NCBI GenBank assembly: GCA_026418625.1
Contig: JAOABA010000049.1
Span: forward strand, 62,001 to 126,000
DNA length: 64,000 nucleotides
Reading direction: 5' to 3'
From: Candidatus Kapaibacterium sp.
GTDB lineage: Bacteria > Bacteroidota > Ignavibacteria > Kapaibacteriales > UBA2268
Notes under the pieces: generated by a model
The model's database searches: none
The model's input: only the letters and a program-made list of their open reading frames with translations
Told to the model about the DNA's origin: nothing
Position numbers and translations under genes: made by a program
In this document: positions 36,030 through 45,278 of the stretch, in pieces
Layout of the letters: every line of letters begins with the position of its first letter
How positions within the stretch are numbered: position 1 is the first letter of the stretch

Positions 36030-38783
36030 CTAATAAATTTTTTCATCATTTATTTCATTTTCAATCACAGGCTTTTGAAAGTCATTGTTTAAAATCATTG
36101 TTCTTATTATTTCTTCTTTATTCTCTGGTCTATTGAAGTCAATATTCAAATTTTCATAAGTATTTACAATGCCTAATATTTTTTCCCTATTTTTGTACCC
36201 CTTCTTGTCATAATCATTTTCAGGGCAAAGCAATGTTCCTTTTTCATTTTCTGGTTTTTCTTTTTCTACTATAATTGGATATTTTTCAGCATATTTATCG
36301 TGTCTAATGCCTGTAACTTGCCATGAAACTTTTAAGTTTTTTCTCCCTCCTGCTATCTTGAATTTATTGTTTTCTATTTCCTGAGAAATATAAACTTGTG
36401 CATAGCCACCAATACAAGTAAGCTGGTATCTGAAGTCTTTATTCAAAGCTTGGAACCACGCTGGAAGTTCAACTGTTGCTTCGCCATTTTCATCGAGAAC
36501 AACAACACCATCGTAAATATTCTTCATATCGGGCGATTCAACAAAAGAATGAGATAAGTATTTATTTTCGGGATCTAAAGGGTGGTCAATTATAAAAGCT
36601 CCTGCCTGTTTTGATAATGTTCCATTAATTCGAACATTACCACTAAAATAAGCTGCTTGATTATTAGTTCCTCCTTTCACAACTTCTAATGCTGGTTCGT
36701 CCGTATCTGCATTTGATTGAATTACAGCTCCTTTTCTGCCACGTTTATTATCGACAATAAGAACGGGAGAATCATTATTTGTGTTATTTGCAATTGTGAA
36801 TTGAGCGGAATATCCTCTACCATCATTTCGAGCGTATATTGCTGGTCCGGCTCCTTTGGCAGAAGCAAAGACTGTCGGTTCGCCATTTGCTTGATTCATT
36901 TGTTCAAAAGATGCTGTTCGTCCTGTTCCCTCGTGTTTTCCATATATTGCAGTTCCTTTATTGTTATGGTATCCATAAACAGCAGTCATAGAATTATCAT
37001 TGCTTACTACAATAAATTCACCTGCATTGCCTCTACCGGTCGTTCCTCCATATATTGTTGATCTATTATTAGGTTGGTTGTTTGGCGCAACAAATTGACC
37101 TACAAAACCTTGTCCAGTCGTAGTAGCAAAAAAGCAGGATTCAGTATTTTGGGTATTATCGGTATAAAACACTCCAGAAAAGGCTTTAGTAGAATTTGTG
37201 TAACCGGATATAGCTGTTCCAGTGCCAACAGTTATACCACCCAAAGCTGTTTGATTATTAGCTGTATTAAGAACAGCAAACTGCCCTGCACGTCCTAACC
37301 CCCAAGTATTACCAACAACACTAACTGCTCCATTATTCGAATTACTAATATAAAACTGAGCTGTGGGACCTTTTCCTTGTTGTTCTACAATGAGGGCTGA
37401 GCTATCATTTAATGTATTCATACATCTTACACTTAATCCTGCTCCTGAATTATATCCTCTTACACCAATTACAGGATATGTACTATTTGGATTCATTGAA
37501 AAAGCATTTAAAGCATTTACTAATCCAACAGCTCTTACAAGCATACAAGGCCTAGTATTAGCATTAGAATCTGTTTGTTCAAACTTAGCAGCACCACTAT
37601 TTGCTATTGCTTTTGAATATAATCCATAATCATCGCTACCAGAATTAACAATAGCAACAGCAGGAACAGTATTATTGGGATTATCGTGATAAACTGTTAA
37701 TGAATTTGAAAGTGATTTATTTCTTATAACTACAGCTGGATAATCAGCGTTTTTTTCATTAAAATTATGGAAAACTGCAGCATTTCCTACACCATTATTT
37801 TTTACATAAATTGTAGAATGCTCATTATTTGGATGTTCTGTTATAAATCTTCCTGCATTTCCCATACGAGAGAGTGTCCTTGCATAAATTGCAGTTGGAT
37901 ACTCTTCAGCAATTTCTGAATATCTATCTACACCAAAAACACTGTCAAGACAGAAAAAACCAACTGCTTTGTTTCCATAATATTCTTTAACATCCATTGG
38001 GCTATCATTGTTATTTTTTTTTGAAAGAAAAGGAACAAAAACAAAAGCACCTTGAGAACCAAAGACAGTCTCTACTAAGTTGATGTGATCTATATCAATA
38101 TCTTTCTTAATCTCGTGGATATCTTTTACTTCTAACACTGGTTTATAATTATTTGTATCAACAGTATCTTTTGAATCTAATGCAAGTGGTATATTATTGC
38201 CTTTATCAATTTTAGGTTTTTTGGGAACAACTAATCTCTGAAAAACGGCAGATGACCCTCTACCTTTTTGATGAATTTGTAATGCCGGTCCAGAAGTGTC
38301 AGTTGAACCGACAAACGGAAGTTTAAGTAATCCACCAGCAGGAACCCATTGTGCTTTACCTGCTACAATAGTTAGGACACTACCTTCGCTTCCAGAACTT
38401 GCATCTACTGATTTAGCCATTAAAGAATATGGAGTCGAAGTTAATTCCAATCGAGGTTTGAACTCTTCTCCACTGCCAATAGTCATAGAAAACCAATATT
38501 TTTTGCTAAAATCAATATTTGCTAATGATTGCTTTTTACCTAAATAGAGGTTAGCGAACCCATTATTAAATGTAGCATCAATTGTTTCTTTCCATATACT
38601 TTCTTGCGAGTCCTCTTTATCATATATTGAAAAAGTTACCTGATAATTTCCATTTAGGGGAACATTATCGAAATCTTTAACAAAACATTGATAAGAAATT
38701 ATTTCAGGAACTTTTGACATAACTAAACTAAAAGAGAAAAATATCAACAACGCAGAAACAACGGTAAAAATTAGCTTTTTCAT
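36030..38783 (-). CDS. Large exported repeat protein with conserved C-terminal domain
   Basis: A 917-residue protein with a signal peptide (about 1-23). An N-terminal domain (about 25-125) has the pattern of tail-fibre-like exported proteins (ISYQCFVKDFDN, SIYDKE, RLELTSTPYSLMAKSVD). From about 295 to 715 run about 15 degenerate repeats of about 25 residues, G-x-G-x-A-x2-F followed by polar Asn/Thr and an A-[IV]-x-[IV] strand (for example GRGNAGEFIVVSN and GVGNAAVFHNFN). A C-terminal domain (about 720-850) has FIIDHPLDPENKYLSHSFVE, VELPAWFQALN, FRYQLTCIGG and KVSWQVTGIRHD. AAAGGAG lies 7 bases before the ATG. There is no T9SS sorting domain. It looks like a surface fibre, but function is unknown. 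Confidence 0.8.
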   Translation of the reverse strand: MKKLIFTVVSALLIFFSFSLVMSKVPEIISYQCFVKDFDNVPLNGNYQVTFSIYDKEDSQESIWKETIDATFNNGFANLYLGKKQSLANIDFSKKYWFSMTIGSGEEFKPRLELTSTPYSLMAKSVDASSGSEGSVLTIVAGKAQWVPAGGLLKLPFVGSTDTSGPALQIHQKGRGSSAVFQRLVVPKKPKIDKGNNIPLALDSKDTVDTNNYKPVLEVKDIHEIKKDIDIDHINLVETVFGSQGAFVFVPFLSKKNNNDSPMDVKEYYGNKAVGFFCLDSVFGVDRYSEIAEEYPTAIYARTLSRMGNAGRFITEHPNNEHSTIYVKNNGVGNAAVFHNFNEKNADYPAVVIRNKSLSNSLTVYHDNPNNTVPAVAIVNSGSDDYGLYSKAIANSGAAKFEQTDSNANTRPCMLVRAVGLVNALNAFSMNPNSTYPVIGVRGYNSGAGLSVRCMNTLNDSSALIVEQQGKGPTAQFYISNSNNGAVSVVGNTWGLGRAGQFAVLNTANNQTALGGITVGTGTAISGYTNSTKAFSGVFYTDNTQNTESCFFATTTGQGFVGQFVAPNNQPNNRSTIYGGTTGRGNAGEFIVVSNDNSMTAVYGYHNNKGTAIYGKHEGTGRTASFEQMNQANGEPTVFASAKGAGPAIYARNDGRGYSAQFTIANNTNNDSPVLIVDNKRGRKGAVIQSNADTDEPALEVVKGGTNNQAAYFSGNVRINGTLSKQAGAFIIDHPLDPENKYLSHSFVESPDMKNIYDGVVVLDENGEATVELPAWFQALNKDFRYQLTCIGGYAQVYISQEIENNKFKIAGGRKNLKVSWQVTGIRHDKYAEKYPIIVEKEKPENEKGTLLCPENDYDKKGYKNREKILGIVNTYENLNIDFNRPENKEEIIRTMILNNDFQKPVIENEINDEKIY

Positions 38784-39146
38784 AGAAAAACTCCTTTCTT
38801 AAGTGGTTGATAAATAATTTTCTCGGTCGATCTTTCTTCAACCTATTTATCTTATTTTATTTGTTTATTTTTATCTATATTATCGAAATTTAATATCAAC
38901 ACATAATTTTTATTAAATCTATCAATAATATACTGAAGTTTCTCTATTAAGAAAAAACGATTAGCTTTTAATGAACACTCCTAAATTTCACAAAACCGAA
39001 AATATCATCCAATACTTTATTCTAATCTAAAATTTTCAAATAATATTTCAAAATTTTTTTTAAAAACAATATCATTATTTAATTTTTAAGAAATTCTTCT
39101 TTTTTACTTATTTTTGAGTTTATGTTTAAATTACACTTAGAAATCA
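38784..39146. promoter_or_regulatory. Divergent promoter region, repeat protein/acyl-CoA dehydrogenase
   Basis: A 363-base AT-rich intergenic stretch holding the outward promoters of two divergent genes. The minus-side AAAGGAG at 38791-38797 is a near-ideal ribosome site. I found no coding frame, clear operator or hairpin terminator in it. Confidence 0.55.
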
Positions 39147-40298
39147 ATGCTTGATTATTATAATATCACTGAGGAATTTTCTGAAGAGGAAAAACTTGTA
39201 GCAGCAACAACAAAATCTTTTACTGATAATGAAGTTCTCCCAATAATTGAGAAATACTATTCTGATGGAAAGTTTCCAATGGATTTAATCAAAACATTGG
39301 GTGAATTAGGGCTGCTTGCGGTTACATTGCCCACAAAATATGGTGGTTCCGAATTAAATTATGTTTCCTATGGTATAGCTATGCAAGAGCTTGAGCGTGG
39401 GGACTCAGGAATCCGTTCCTTTGCTTCAGTTCAAAATTCTTTAGTTATTTATCCAATATTCACCTATGGCACTGATGAACAAAAAAACAAATTCTTACCA
39501 AAACTTGCTTCAGGTGAATTTGTTGGTTGTTTTGGATTAACAGAACCTGATTTTGGCTCTAATCCCGGTGGTATGCTCACTACTGCAACAAAAACTCCCA
39601 AAGGTTATATTCTTAATGGGGCAAAGATGTGGATAACCAATGGCTCAATAGCTGATATTGCTGTTGTTTGGGCAAAATTGGACGGTAAAGTCAATGGATT
39701 TATAGTCGAAAAAGGAACTCCCGGTTTCACTACAATTGAAATGAAGGGTAAACACTCTTTGAAAGCCTCAGTAACCTCCGAATTAATTTTTAATGACTGC
39801 CTTGTTCCTCTGAATAATCGTCTGGAAATTGAAGGTCTTCGAGGACCATTGAGTTGCCTTAATCAAGCACGATATGGCATTTCTTGGGGTGCAATAGGTT
39901 CAGCCATAGCTTCTTACGAAACAGCACTAAATTATGCCAAAACAAGAATCCAATTTGGAAAACCTATTGCATCATTCCAAATTATTCAGGAAAAATTAGT
40001 TTGGATGCTCAACGAGATTACAAAAGCTCAGTTAGTTTCATACCACTTAGGCAGGTTAAAAGATAAAAAGTTGGACAGACCTCAGCAAACATCACTTGCA
40101 AAAAGGAATAATGTGGATATCGCTTTGCAATGTGCTCGTCTTGCTCGAGAGATTCTCGGTGCCAATGGAATTCTCAACGAATATCCAGTTATGCGGCATA
40201 TGGCTAATCTCGAATCAGTCAAAACCTACGAAGGCACTCACGATATCCACACTCTAATACTTGGGGCTGATATTACAGGAATTGAGGCTTTTTCTTAG
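39147..40298 (+). CDS. gcdH: Acyl-CoA dehydrogenase, glutaryl-CoA dehydrogenase type
   Basis: A 383-residue flavoenzyme of the acyl-CoA dehydrogenase family. GCFGLTEPDFGSNPGGM and YILNGAKMWITNGSIAD are the FAD-binding parts, and catalytic E362 lies in TYEGTHDIHTLILG, the glutaryl-CoA dehydrogenase form of the base. FASVQNSLVIYPI and QARYGISWGAIGSA also match that subgroup. It is expected to oxidise glutaryl-CoA (or a related acyl-CoA) and pass electrons to an electron-transfer flavoprotein. It stands alone, with no lysine degradation genes nearby, so substrate specificity is inferred. Confidence 0.82.
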   Translation: MLDYYNITEEFSEEEKLVAATTKSFTDNEVLPIIEKYYSDGKFPMDLIKTLGELGLLAVTLPTKYGGSELNYVSYGIAMQELERGDSGIRSFASVQNSLVIYPIFTYGTDEQKNKFLPKLASGEFVGCFGLTEPDFGSNPGGMLTTATKTPKGYILNGAKMWITNGSIADIAVVWAKLDGKVNGFIVEKGTPGFTTIEMKGKHSLKASVTSELIFNDCLVPLNNRLEIEGLRGPLSCLNQARYGISWGAIGSAIASYETALNYAKTRIQFGKPIASFQIIQEKLVWMLNEITKAQLVSYHLGRLKDKKLDRPQQTSLAKRNNVDIALQCARLAREILGANGILNEYPVMRHMANLESVKTYEGTHDIHTLILGADITGIEAFS

Positions 40299-40307
40299 AA
40301 AAAAAAA

Positions 40308-42704
40308 CTAACTCCTTATATCAATCCTCAGCTTACCTTTTCTTTGCATTATTACTATTGTAAAGACACTTGGAACATTAGCACCATTTATACTTGCTGG
40401 CATAAACACCAAGCTTTTTATTAATTTCTCAACTTCATTTTCAAAGCTATCAGGATTTATATTTTTATTCTCTGTTTCTTCAACAACTCCCTCTGAAGAT
40501 ATTTTAACTATTATTTTTGTGGTAAAATCATTTTTCTGGTGTTCAGCAATAAGTTTTTCTACATCCTTCTTGAAAGTTTCAGTATCGAAATTAGGTTTTT
40601 TACTAACATTATCAATCGAAAAATATTCCTCATCATCCATTATTTCAAATGCTATCTGAGTTTCATATCCATTTCCTCGACTAAGTATAGAACCATCAAT
40701 ACTCATTGGTGCTGCAACTTTAAAATGCATTGCCCCACTACTCATAAGTCCTCCACCAACAGCAAAATCAGAAACTCCCTCCGGCATTGGCAAAGGTTGT
40801 TTAACAACTTCATATTTACCGTCAGCTCTTTTAACATAATCCTCAGCAACAAATGAAGTGTAGTTTGTCAGAAGATTATAATTCAAACCTAATTCAATTA
40901 TTTCCTTTTCTCTTTCTTTGCTTGCTCTAACGTTTTCATAATCACCAAGCATTTGAATTTTATTTCTCGCCCATATATAAGCCAAGGCATTTCCTTCAAC
41001 AACTTCTGAAAACTGTTCAACAGGAATAGTAACCATAAGCTCCGTGCTTCCGCTTTTACCTTTAACCCTAATTTCCCCTTTCAATTCATCTTTCCACTTG
41101 CCATAGATTATTATTGGTCTTTCTGCCATAACATCAGGAATTGAAATTGGTTCAACATCGTAAGTTTTGAAGCCATTGAACTCAATTTTTATGTCTGTCA
41201 TAACTGGCGATTTCACATAGTTAAAAAATTTCTCAGTTACTTGATTGGAGTTTTGCGGACTTGTCAAAACAAATGGTTCACTCATTCCCGCTCTTGCCAT
41301 ACCTTCAATCAAAAACCTATTAACGCTACTGCCAATCCCGAAAGCAAAAAGATTTGCATTGCTCAAATTTTTTCTTATTAATTCAAATGTCTCGATCTCT
41401 ACATCAATATAACCATCAGTAATAACCAAAAATGATCTTGAATAGCCCTCTGATTTAGGGTAGCTTAAAGCTTTTTTCATTGCTGGAAGTAATTCTGTCC
41501 CGCCATAACCATATTCTTTATTGATAAAACTAATTCCTTTTTCAATATTTTCCTTAGTTGCATTTAATGAAACATCCGATAAAAAGCTTGAGGATCCTGA
41601 AAAAAGTAGAATGTTAAACTTATCCTTCTCATTTAGATTATTTAGCAAATCTCTCATTAATCTTTTGCTTATGTCAAGCGGAAAACCATACATTGAGCCA
41701 GAAACATCAACAATAAAAATATATTCTCTTAGTGTAAGATCTCTTTGCTCAACTCTCCTCGGTGGTTGCAACATTAAAAGAAAATGATTTTCTCTGATTT
41801 TGCTATCTTTATCGTTTGATAATTTACTGACAAGTAATCCTGTTTTGATTTTATCACCAGACAATCTATAACTAAGAATAAAATCTTTATTTCCTTTGTC
41901 TTGCTCTGAATCTTCAATTTTTATTTTTGCTCGGCTATTATCTTCATTCATAAATTCATATTTAATAATATGTGATTCAGAGCTAATCTCTTCTATCTTC
42001 ATTCCAGCGTCAATTTGTAAGCTAATATCAAACTTATACTTTGGTTTATCACCTGAATGTTGATATGGAGAATTCACATATTTGTCATTCTCTTTAGCGT
42101 CTTCTAATTTTTTATTTGAATATCTTGGACCTACGACAGTCGGATAAACAAATTGATATAAGCCTGATTCGGGTATGAGCAATTCAGTATATTTTAATTC
42201 AATTTCGATTAAGTCACCCGGCAAAATGTTAGCAACATTCATTTGGAAAACATTAGGTCTTTCCTGCTCAAGCAAAGAAGCACTTCTCCCCTCTTTTTTT
42301 GCATCTTCATAAGTTTGACGAGCCTTTTCCCGCTCCTGAACCACAGCTTTTAAAATTCGATCTCCTATTTTCATTTCCATCGAATACACTGCAGCCCTTG
42401 TTGAAGCTGGAAACACGTAAATAGCTTCAATTGTCTTTTTTCCATTATTCTTATAAGTTTGCTTAACTGTAACATCTGCAATAACCCCACTTATTCTCAC
42501 ATCAGCAGTTGTAGATAAGAGAGGAAAATTTTCCAGATCACCGTCTGTTTCAATCATAAAATAAGGTGATAATGTCTTATCATTACCTAAGACTGATGTT
42601 TCATTTTGCATAGTTATGCTCGGATAGTAGCTCATCATCAAAAAAACTCCTATGATAATTAAAATATGTTTCTTATTTCTTGCCGCAAGAGCAATTTTTT
42701 TCAT
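40308..42704 (-). CDS. VIT and von Willebrand factor A domain protein with TonB-C-like tail
   Basis: A 798-residue envelope protein. It has an N-terminal membrane/signal segment (about 12-30) and a VIT domain (about 60-190, with ISGVIADVTVKQTYKN and AIYVFPASTRAAV). A VWA domain (about 327-500) carries an intact MIDAS motif D333-V-S335-G-S337. The last about 80 residues (from about 715) resemble TonB_C: ISSEGVVEETENKN and LVFMPASINGANVP. The layout resembles inter-alpha-trypsin inhibitor heavy chain-like bacterial proteins. Function is unknown. It faces the acyl-CoA dehydrogenase gene with a 9-base gap. Confidence 0.85.
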   Translation of the reverse strand: MKKIALAARNKKHILIIIGVFLMMSYYPSITMQNETSVLGNDKTLSPYFMIETDGDLENFPLLSTTADVRISGVIADVTVKQTYKNNGKKTIEAIYVFPASTRAAVYSMEMKIGDRILKAVVQEREKARQTYEDAKKEGRSASLLEQERPNVFQMNVANILPGDLIEIELKYTELLIPESGLYQFVYPTVVGPRYSNKKLEDAKENDKYVNSPYQHSGDKPKYKFDISLQIDAGMKIEEISSESHIIKYEFMNEDNSRAKIKIEDSEQDKGNKDFILSYRLSGDKIKTGLLVSKLSNDKDSKIRENHFLLMLQPPRRVEQRDLTLREYIFIVDVSGSMYGFPLDISKRLMRDLLNNLNEKDKFNILLFSGSSSFLSDVSLNATKENIEKGISFINKEYGYGGTELLPAMKKALSYPKSEGYSRSFLVITDGYIDVEIETFELIRKNLSNANLFAFGIGSSVNRFLIEGMARAGMSEPFVLTSPQNSNQVTEKFFNYVKSPVMTDIKIEFNGFKTYDVEPISIPDVMAERPIIIYGKWKDELKGEIRVKGKSGSTELMVTIPVEQFSEVVEGNALAYIWARNKIQMLGDYENVRASKEREKEIIELGLNYNLLTNYTSFVAEDYVKRADGKYEVVKQPLPMPEGVSDFAVGGGLMSSGAMHFKVAAPMSIDGSILSRGNGYETQIAFEIMDDEEYFSIDNVSKKPNFDTETFKKDVEKLIAEHQKNDFTTKIIVKISSEGVVEETENKNINPDSFENEVEKLIKSLVFMPASINGANVPSVFTIVIMQRKGKLRIDIRS

Positions 42705-42780
42705 TTTTCACCTCTTTATATAAACTGATTAAAAACATATATCCTTAAATTTGTATTATGTTTCAAAAATAATATTAATT

Positions 42781-43215
42781 ATGAAGTTTGTAAGAATATT
42801 GATTTTAATATTAATCGCACTTTCATTGAAGAGTTCATTATTTGCTCTCGATTCTCTCGAAAAAATAAGTTTTGATGTAGCTCAGAAACAATTAGATGCT
42901 TATAACAGCAAAAATCTTGAGGAATTTATTTCGGCTTACACAAATGATGTAGAGGTCTATCAGTTTCCTGACAGCTTGATTTACAAAGGAATTGACAAAA
43001 TGAAAAAAGTTTATAAGGAATTCTTCGATCGTTCCCCGAAAGTTATATGCAGATTAATCAATAGAATAGTCAATGGTAAATATGTCATTGATTTTGAATC
43101 TATATCAAATCATCACTCAGCAATAGATTTTGAGGCAGTTGCTATGTATGAAGTAGAAAATGGATTAATCAAGAAAGTTTGGTTTCTCCCGAGAAAGTCA
43201 TTCTATTACAAGTGA
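42781..43215 (+). CDS. Exported SnoaL/NTF2-like protein
   Basis: A 144-residue protein with a signal peptide (about 1-21, ending SSLFALDS). The mature part has the NTF2/SnoaL-like cone fold pattern: a helix with AQKQLDAYNSKNLEEFISAY, the strand TNDVEVYQFPDSLIYKGIDKM and the late AVAMYEVENGLIKKVWFL. The ATG at 42781 is chosen because the signal peptide begins there; the frame extends to a TTG at 42751. The ligand or reaction is unknown, as usual for this superfamily. Confidence 0.75.
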   Translation: MKFVRILILILIALSLKSSLFALDSLEKISFDVAQKQLDAYNSKNLEEFISAYTNDVEVYQFPDSLIYKGIDKMKKVYKEFFDRSPKVICRLINRIVNGKYVIDFESISNHHSAIDFEAVAMYEVENGLIKKVWFLPRKSFYYK

Positions 43216-43309
43216 TTCTTATATAATTAAATTTAATTTACCAATTTTTTTATTTTAGTCTAATTAATTATGTTTGTAAGTTTTAAAAATATTATAGGTT
43301 CATTTAAAT

Positions 43310-43810
43310 ATGATAGAATGGTATATTATTAAAGTTCTACACATATTATCAGCAATATTCTGGATGGGTGGATCAATTTTCATTTCGGCTTTTTTATTAC
43401 CCGCTGTGAAAAAATCTGGACCATCCTCCAAAGAGTTAATACACAATCTTTTTAATATATATAAATTACCTTTAGTATTAAATATTGCCTCTTCATTAAC
43501 AGTTATCCTTGGATTAATTCAATATTGGAAAACAACAGCTGGATATCAGCAAATTAGTTTCCACTTCCCCGGTGGAATTGGACTTTTTCACGGCATTATT
43601 TTCGGATTGATAGCTTTTATATGGGGTCACGCTTTTCAATCTCCCAACTCAAAAAAATTATCCCGATTGATGGCTCAAGTTCAAGATAAACCATCAACTG
43701 AACAATTTTTACAAATTCAAAAAATTCAAAAAAAGGTTATCTTTGGTGGTTGGTTAACTCTTATATTATTGTTTCTCTCACTCCTTGGGATGGTTTCTGT
43801 TCATTTCTGA
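43310..43810 (+). CDS. Four-helix membrane protein, DUF2269/CopD-like
   Basis: A 166-residue protein with about four membrane helices. An early HILSAIFWMGGSIFISAFLLP helix places a His and a Trp-Met-Gly-Gly motif in the membrane, and SFHFPGGIGLFHGIIFG holds further His. The layout resembles DUF2269/CopD-type small membrane proteins. No heme or metal function can be shown from sequence. It stands 110 bases before trkA. Confidence 0.55.
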   Translation: MIEWYIIKVLHILSAIFWMGGSIFISAFLLPAVKKSGPSSKELIHNLFNIYKLPLVLNIASSLTVILGLIQYWKTTAGYQQISFHFPGGIGLFHGIIFGLIAFIWGHAFQSPNSKKLSRLMAQVQDKPSTEQFLQIQKIQKKVIFGGWLTLILLFLSLLGMVSVHF

Positions 43811-43919
43811 TTAATAATAAATCCTCAATTTATAAATTATTTTTAACAATAAATTGAAATTATTCATTTAATTAATATTTTTGCTTGTTGAGTGATTTGT
43901 TAATTTCATAAAGATTGAA

Positions 43920-45260
43920 ATGAATGTATTAGTTCTTGGTGCTGGAGAGATTGGTTATTTGCTTAGTAGTAAACTCATTCAGAGAAACTATAATATCACA
44001 ATTCTTGAACTAGACGAACAAAAAGTAAAAAGAGCAAGTGATACCCTTGATGCTAATGTAATTTTTGGAAACGCTACAAACTTTAGTTTACTAAAAAAAC
44101 TAAAAATTCATTCATTTGATATAATTGCCGCAGTAACAAACAACGATGAAATTAACATTTTGGCATCTCTTATTGCAAAAAAATCTGGTGTTAAAACAGC
44201 AATTACCAGAGTCAGAAATCCTGAATACATAGCAAAAGACTTTATTCTTAATAATTTAGAGTATTCTCCTGACTTGATTATTCATCCTGAAAAAGAAACA
44301 GCTAAAGTCATCAGTCGTTTAGTTAAAACATCATTTGCAACAGATTTCTTTGATTTAGAAGATGGCAGAATTAAGATTGTTGGTTTGAGACTCGACCAGT
44401 ATTTTGAGCATTACAATGTCAAACTAATTCATTTGGCTCCTCTTTTGCAAAACCTGCCAATGAGAATCCTTGCAATTAACCGCTCCTTGAAAACCATAAT
44501 TCCAAAAGGAGATGATTATTTAAAAAAAGGAGATCAGATATTTGTAATTTTTGAAAGCAAATATACATCTCCAGTATTAGATTTTTTTGGTAAAAAGGAT
44601 ATCAAGGTAAATAATGCAATGATCATTGGTGGGGGACTTGTTGGAGAATATACAGCTTTAGAACTTGAGGATAAAATCAATGTTAAAATCATAGAAAATG
44701 AACCTTCTAAATTGAAACTTCTCGCTGAAAATTTAAAGAAAAGTCTTATAATTCAAGGAGATGGCACAGATCAAGAACTACTTTTAGAAGAAAACATTAA
44801 CGAAATGGATGAATTTATTGCAGTTTCGGGCGATGATGAAACTAATATCATTACTTCAATGTTGGCTCGACAGTTAAAAGTTCCGAGAACTATTACTCTT
44901 CTTAAAAAAATGGAGTATTTAAGAATCACTCATTCTATTGGTTTGGATACTGTTGTTAGTAAACAAATTATTACTGTCAATGCCATTAGACAATTCATCC
45001 ATAGAAGAACCTATGCTACATTTGCCGAGATTCCCGGAATAGATGGTATTGTTTCCGAAATGATTGCTAAAAAGAATACAAAATTGGTGAAAAATCAACT
45101 TAAAGACATTAATTTGCCTGAAAATGTAATATTTGGTGCGGTGGTTAAATCGGATAACAGTATTGAAATATCAACAGGAACTACAAGAATTGAACCCGGT
45201 GATAAAGTAATCGTTTTTTATAAGCCTGAAGTTCAAAGAGAGATTGAAAAGATGTTTTAA
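43920..45260 (+). CDS. trkA: Trk potassium uptake protein TrkA
   Basis: A 446-residue regulatory subunit with two Rossmann nucleotide-binding domains (VLGAGEIGYLLSSKL near residue 5 and MIIGGGLVGEYTALEL near residue 236). Each is followed by a C-terminal RCK subdomain. It binds NAD(H)/ATP and gates the TrkH channel encoded 18 bases downstream. The tandem duplication and length are typical of TrkA in Gram-negative bacteria. Confidence 0.95.
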   Translation: MNVLVLGAGEIGYLLSSKLIQRNYNITILELDEQKVKRASDTLDANVIFGNATNFSLLKKLKIHSFDIIAAVTNNDEINILASLIAKKSGVKTAITRVRNPEYIAKDFILNNLEYSPDLIIHPEKETAKVISRLVKTSFATDFFDLEDGRIKIVGLRLDQYFEHYNVKLIHLAPLLQNLPMRILAINRSLKTIIPKGDDYLKKGDQIFVIFESKYTSPVLDFFGKKDIKVNNAMIIGGGLVGEYTALELEDKINVKIIENEPSKLKLLAENLKKSLIIQGDGTDQELLLEENINEMDEFIAVSGDDETNIITSMLARQLKVPRTITLLKKMEYLRITHSIGLDTVVSKQIITVNAIRQFIHRRTYATFAEIPGIDGIVSEMIAKKNTKLVKNQLKDINLPENVIFGAVVKSDNSIEISTGTTRIEPGDKVIVFYKPEVQREIEKMF

Positions 45261-45278
45261 TTTACTACCTAAGATCAT

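Noticed and set aside
36717-37629. Several plus-strand frames opposite the repeat protein
   Set aside because: They have the Ser/Cys/Thr-rich composition expected from reverse reading of Gly/Asn/Ala repeats, and the minus-strand frame is continuous with a signal peptide.
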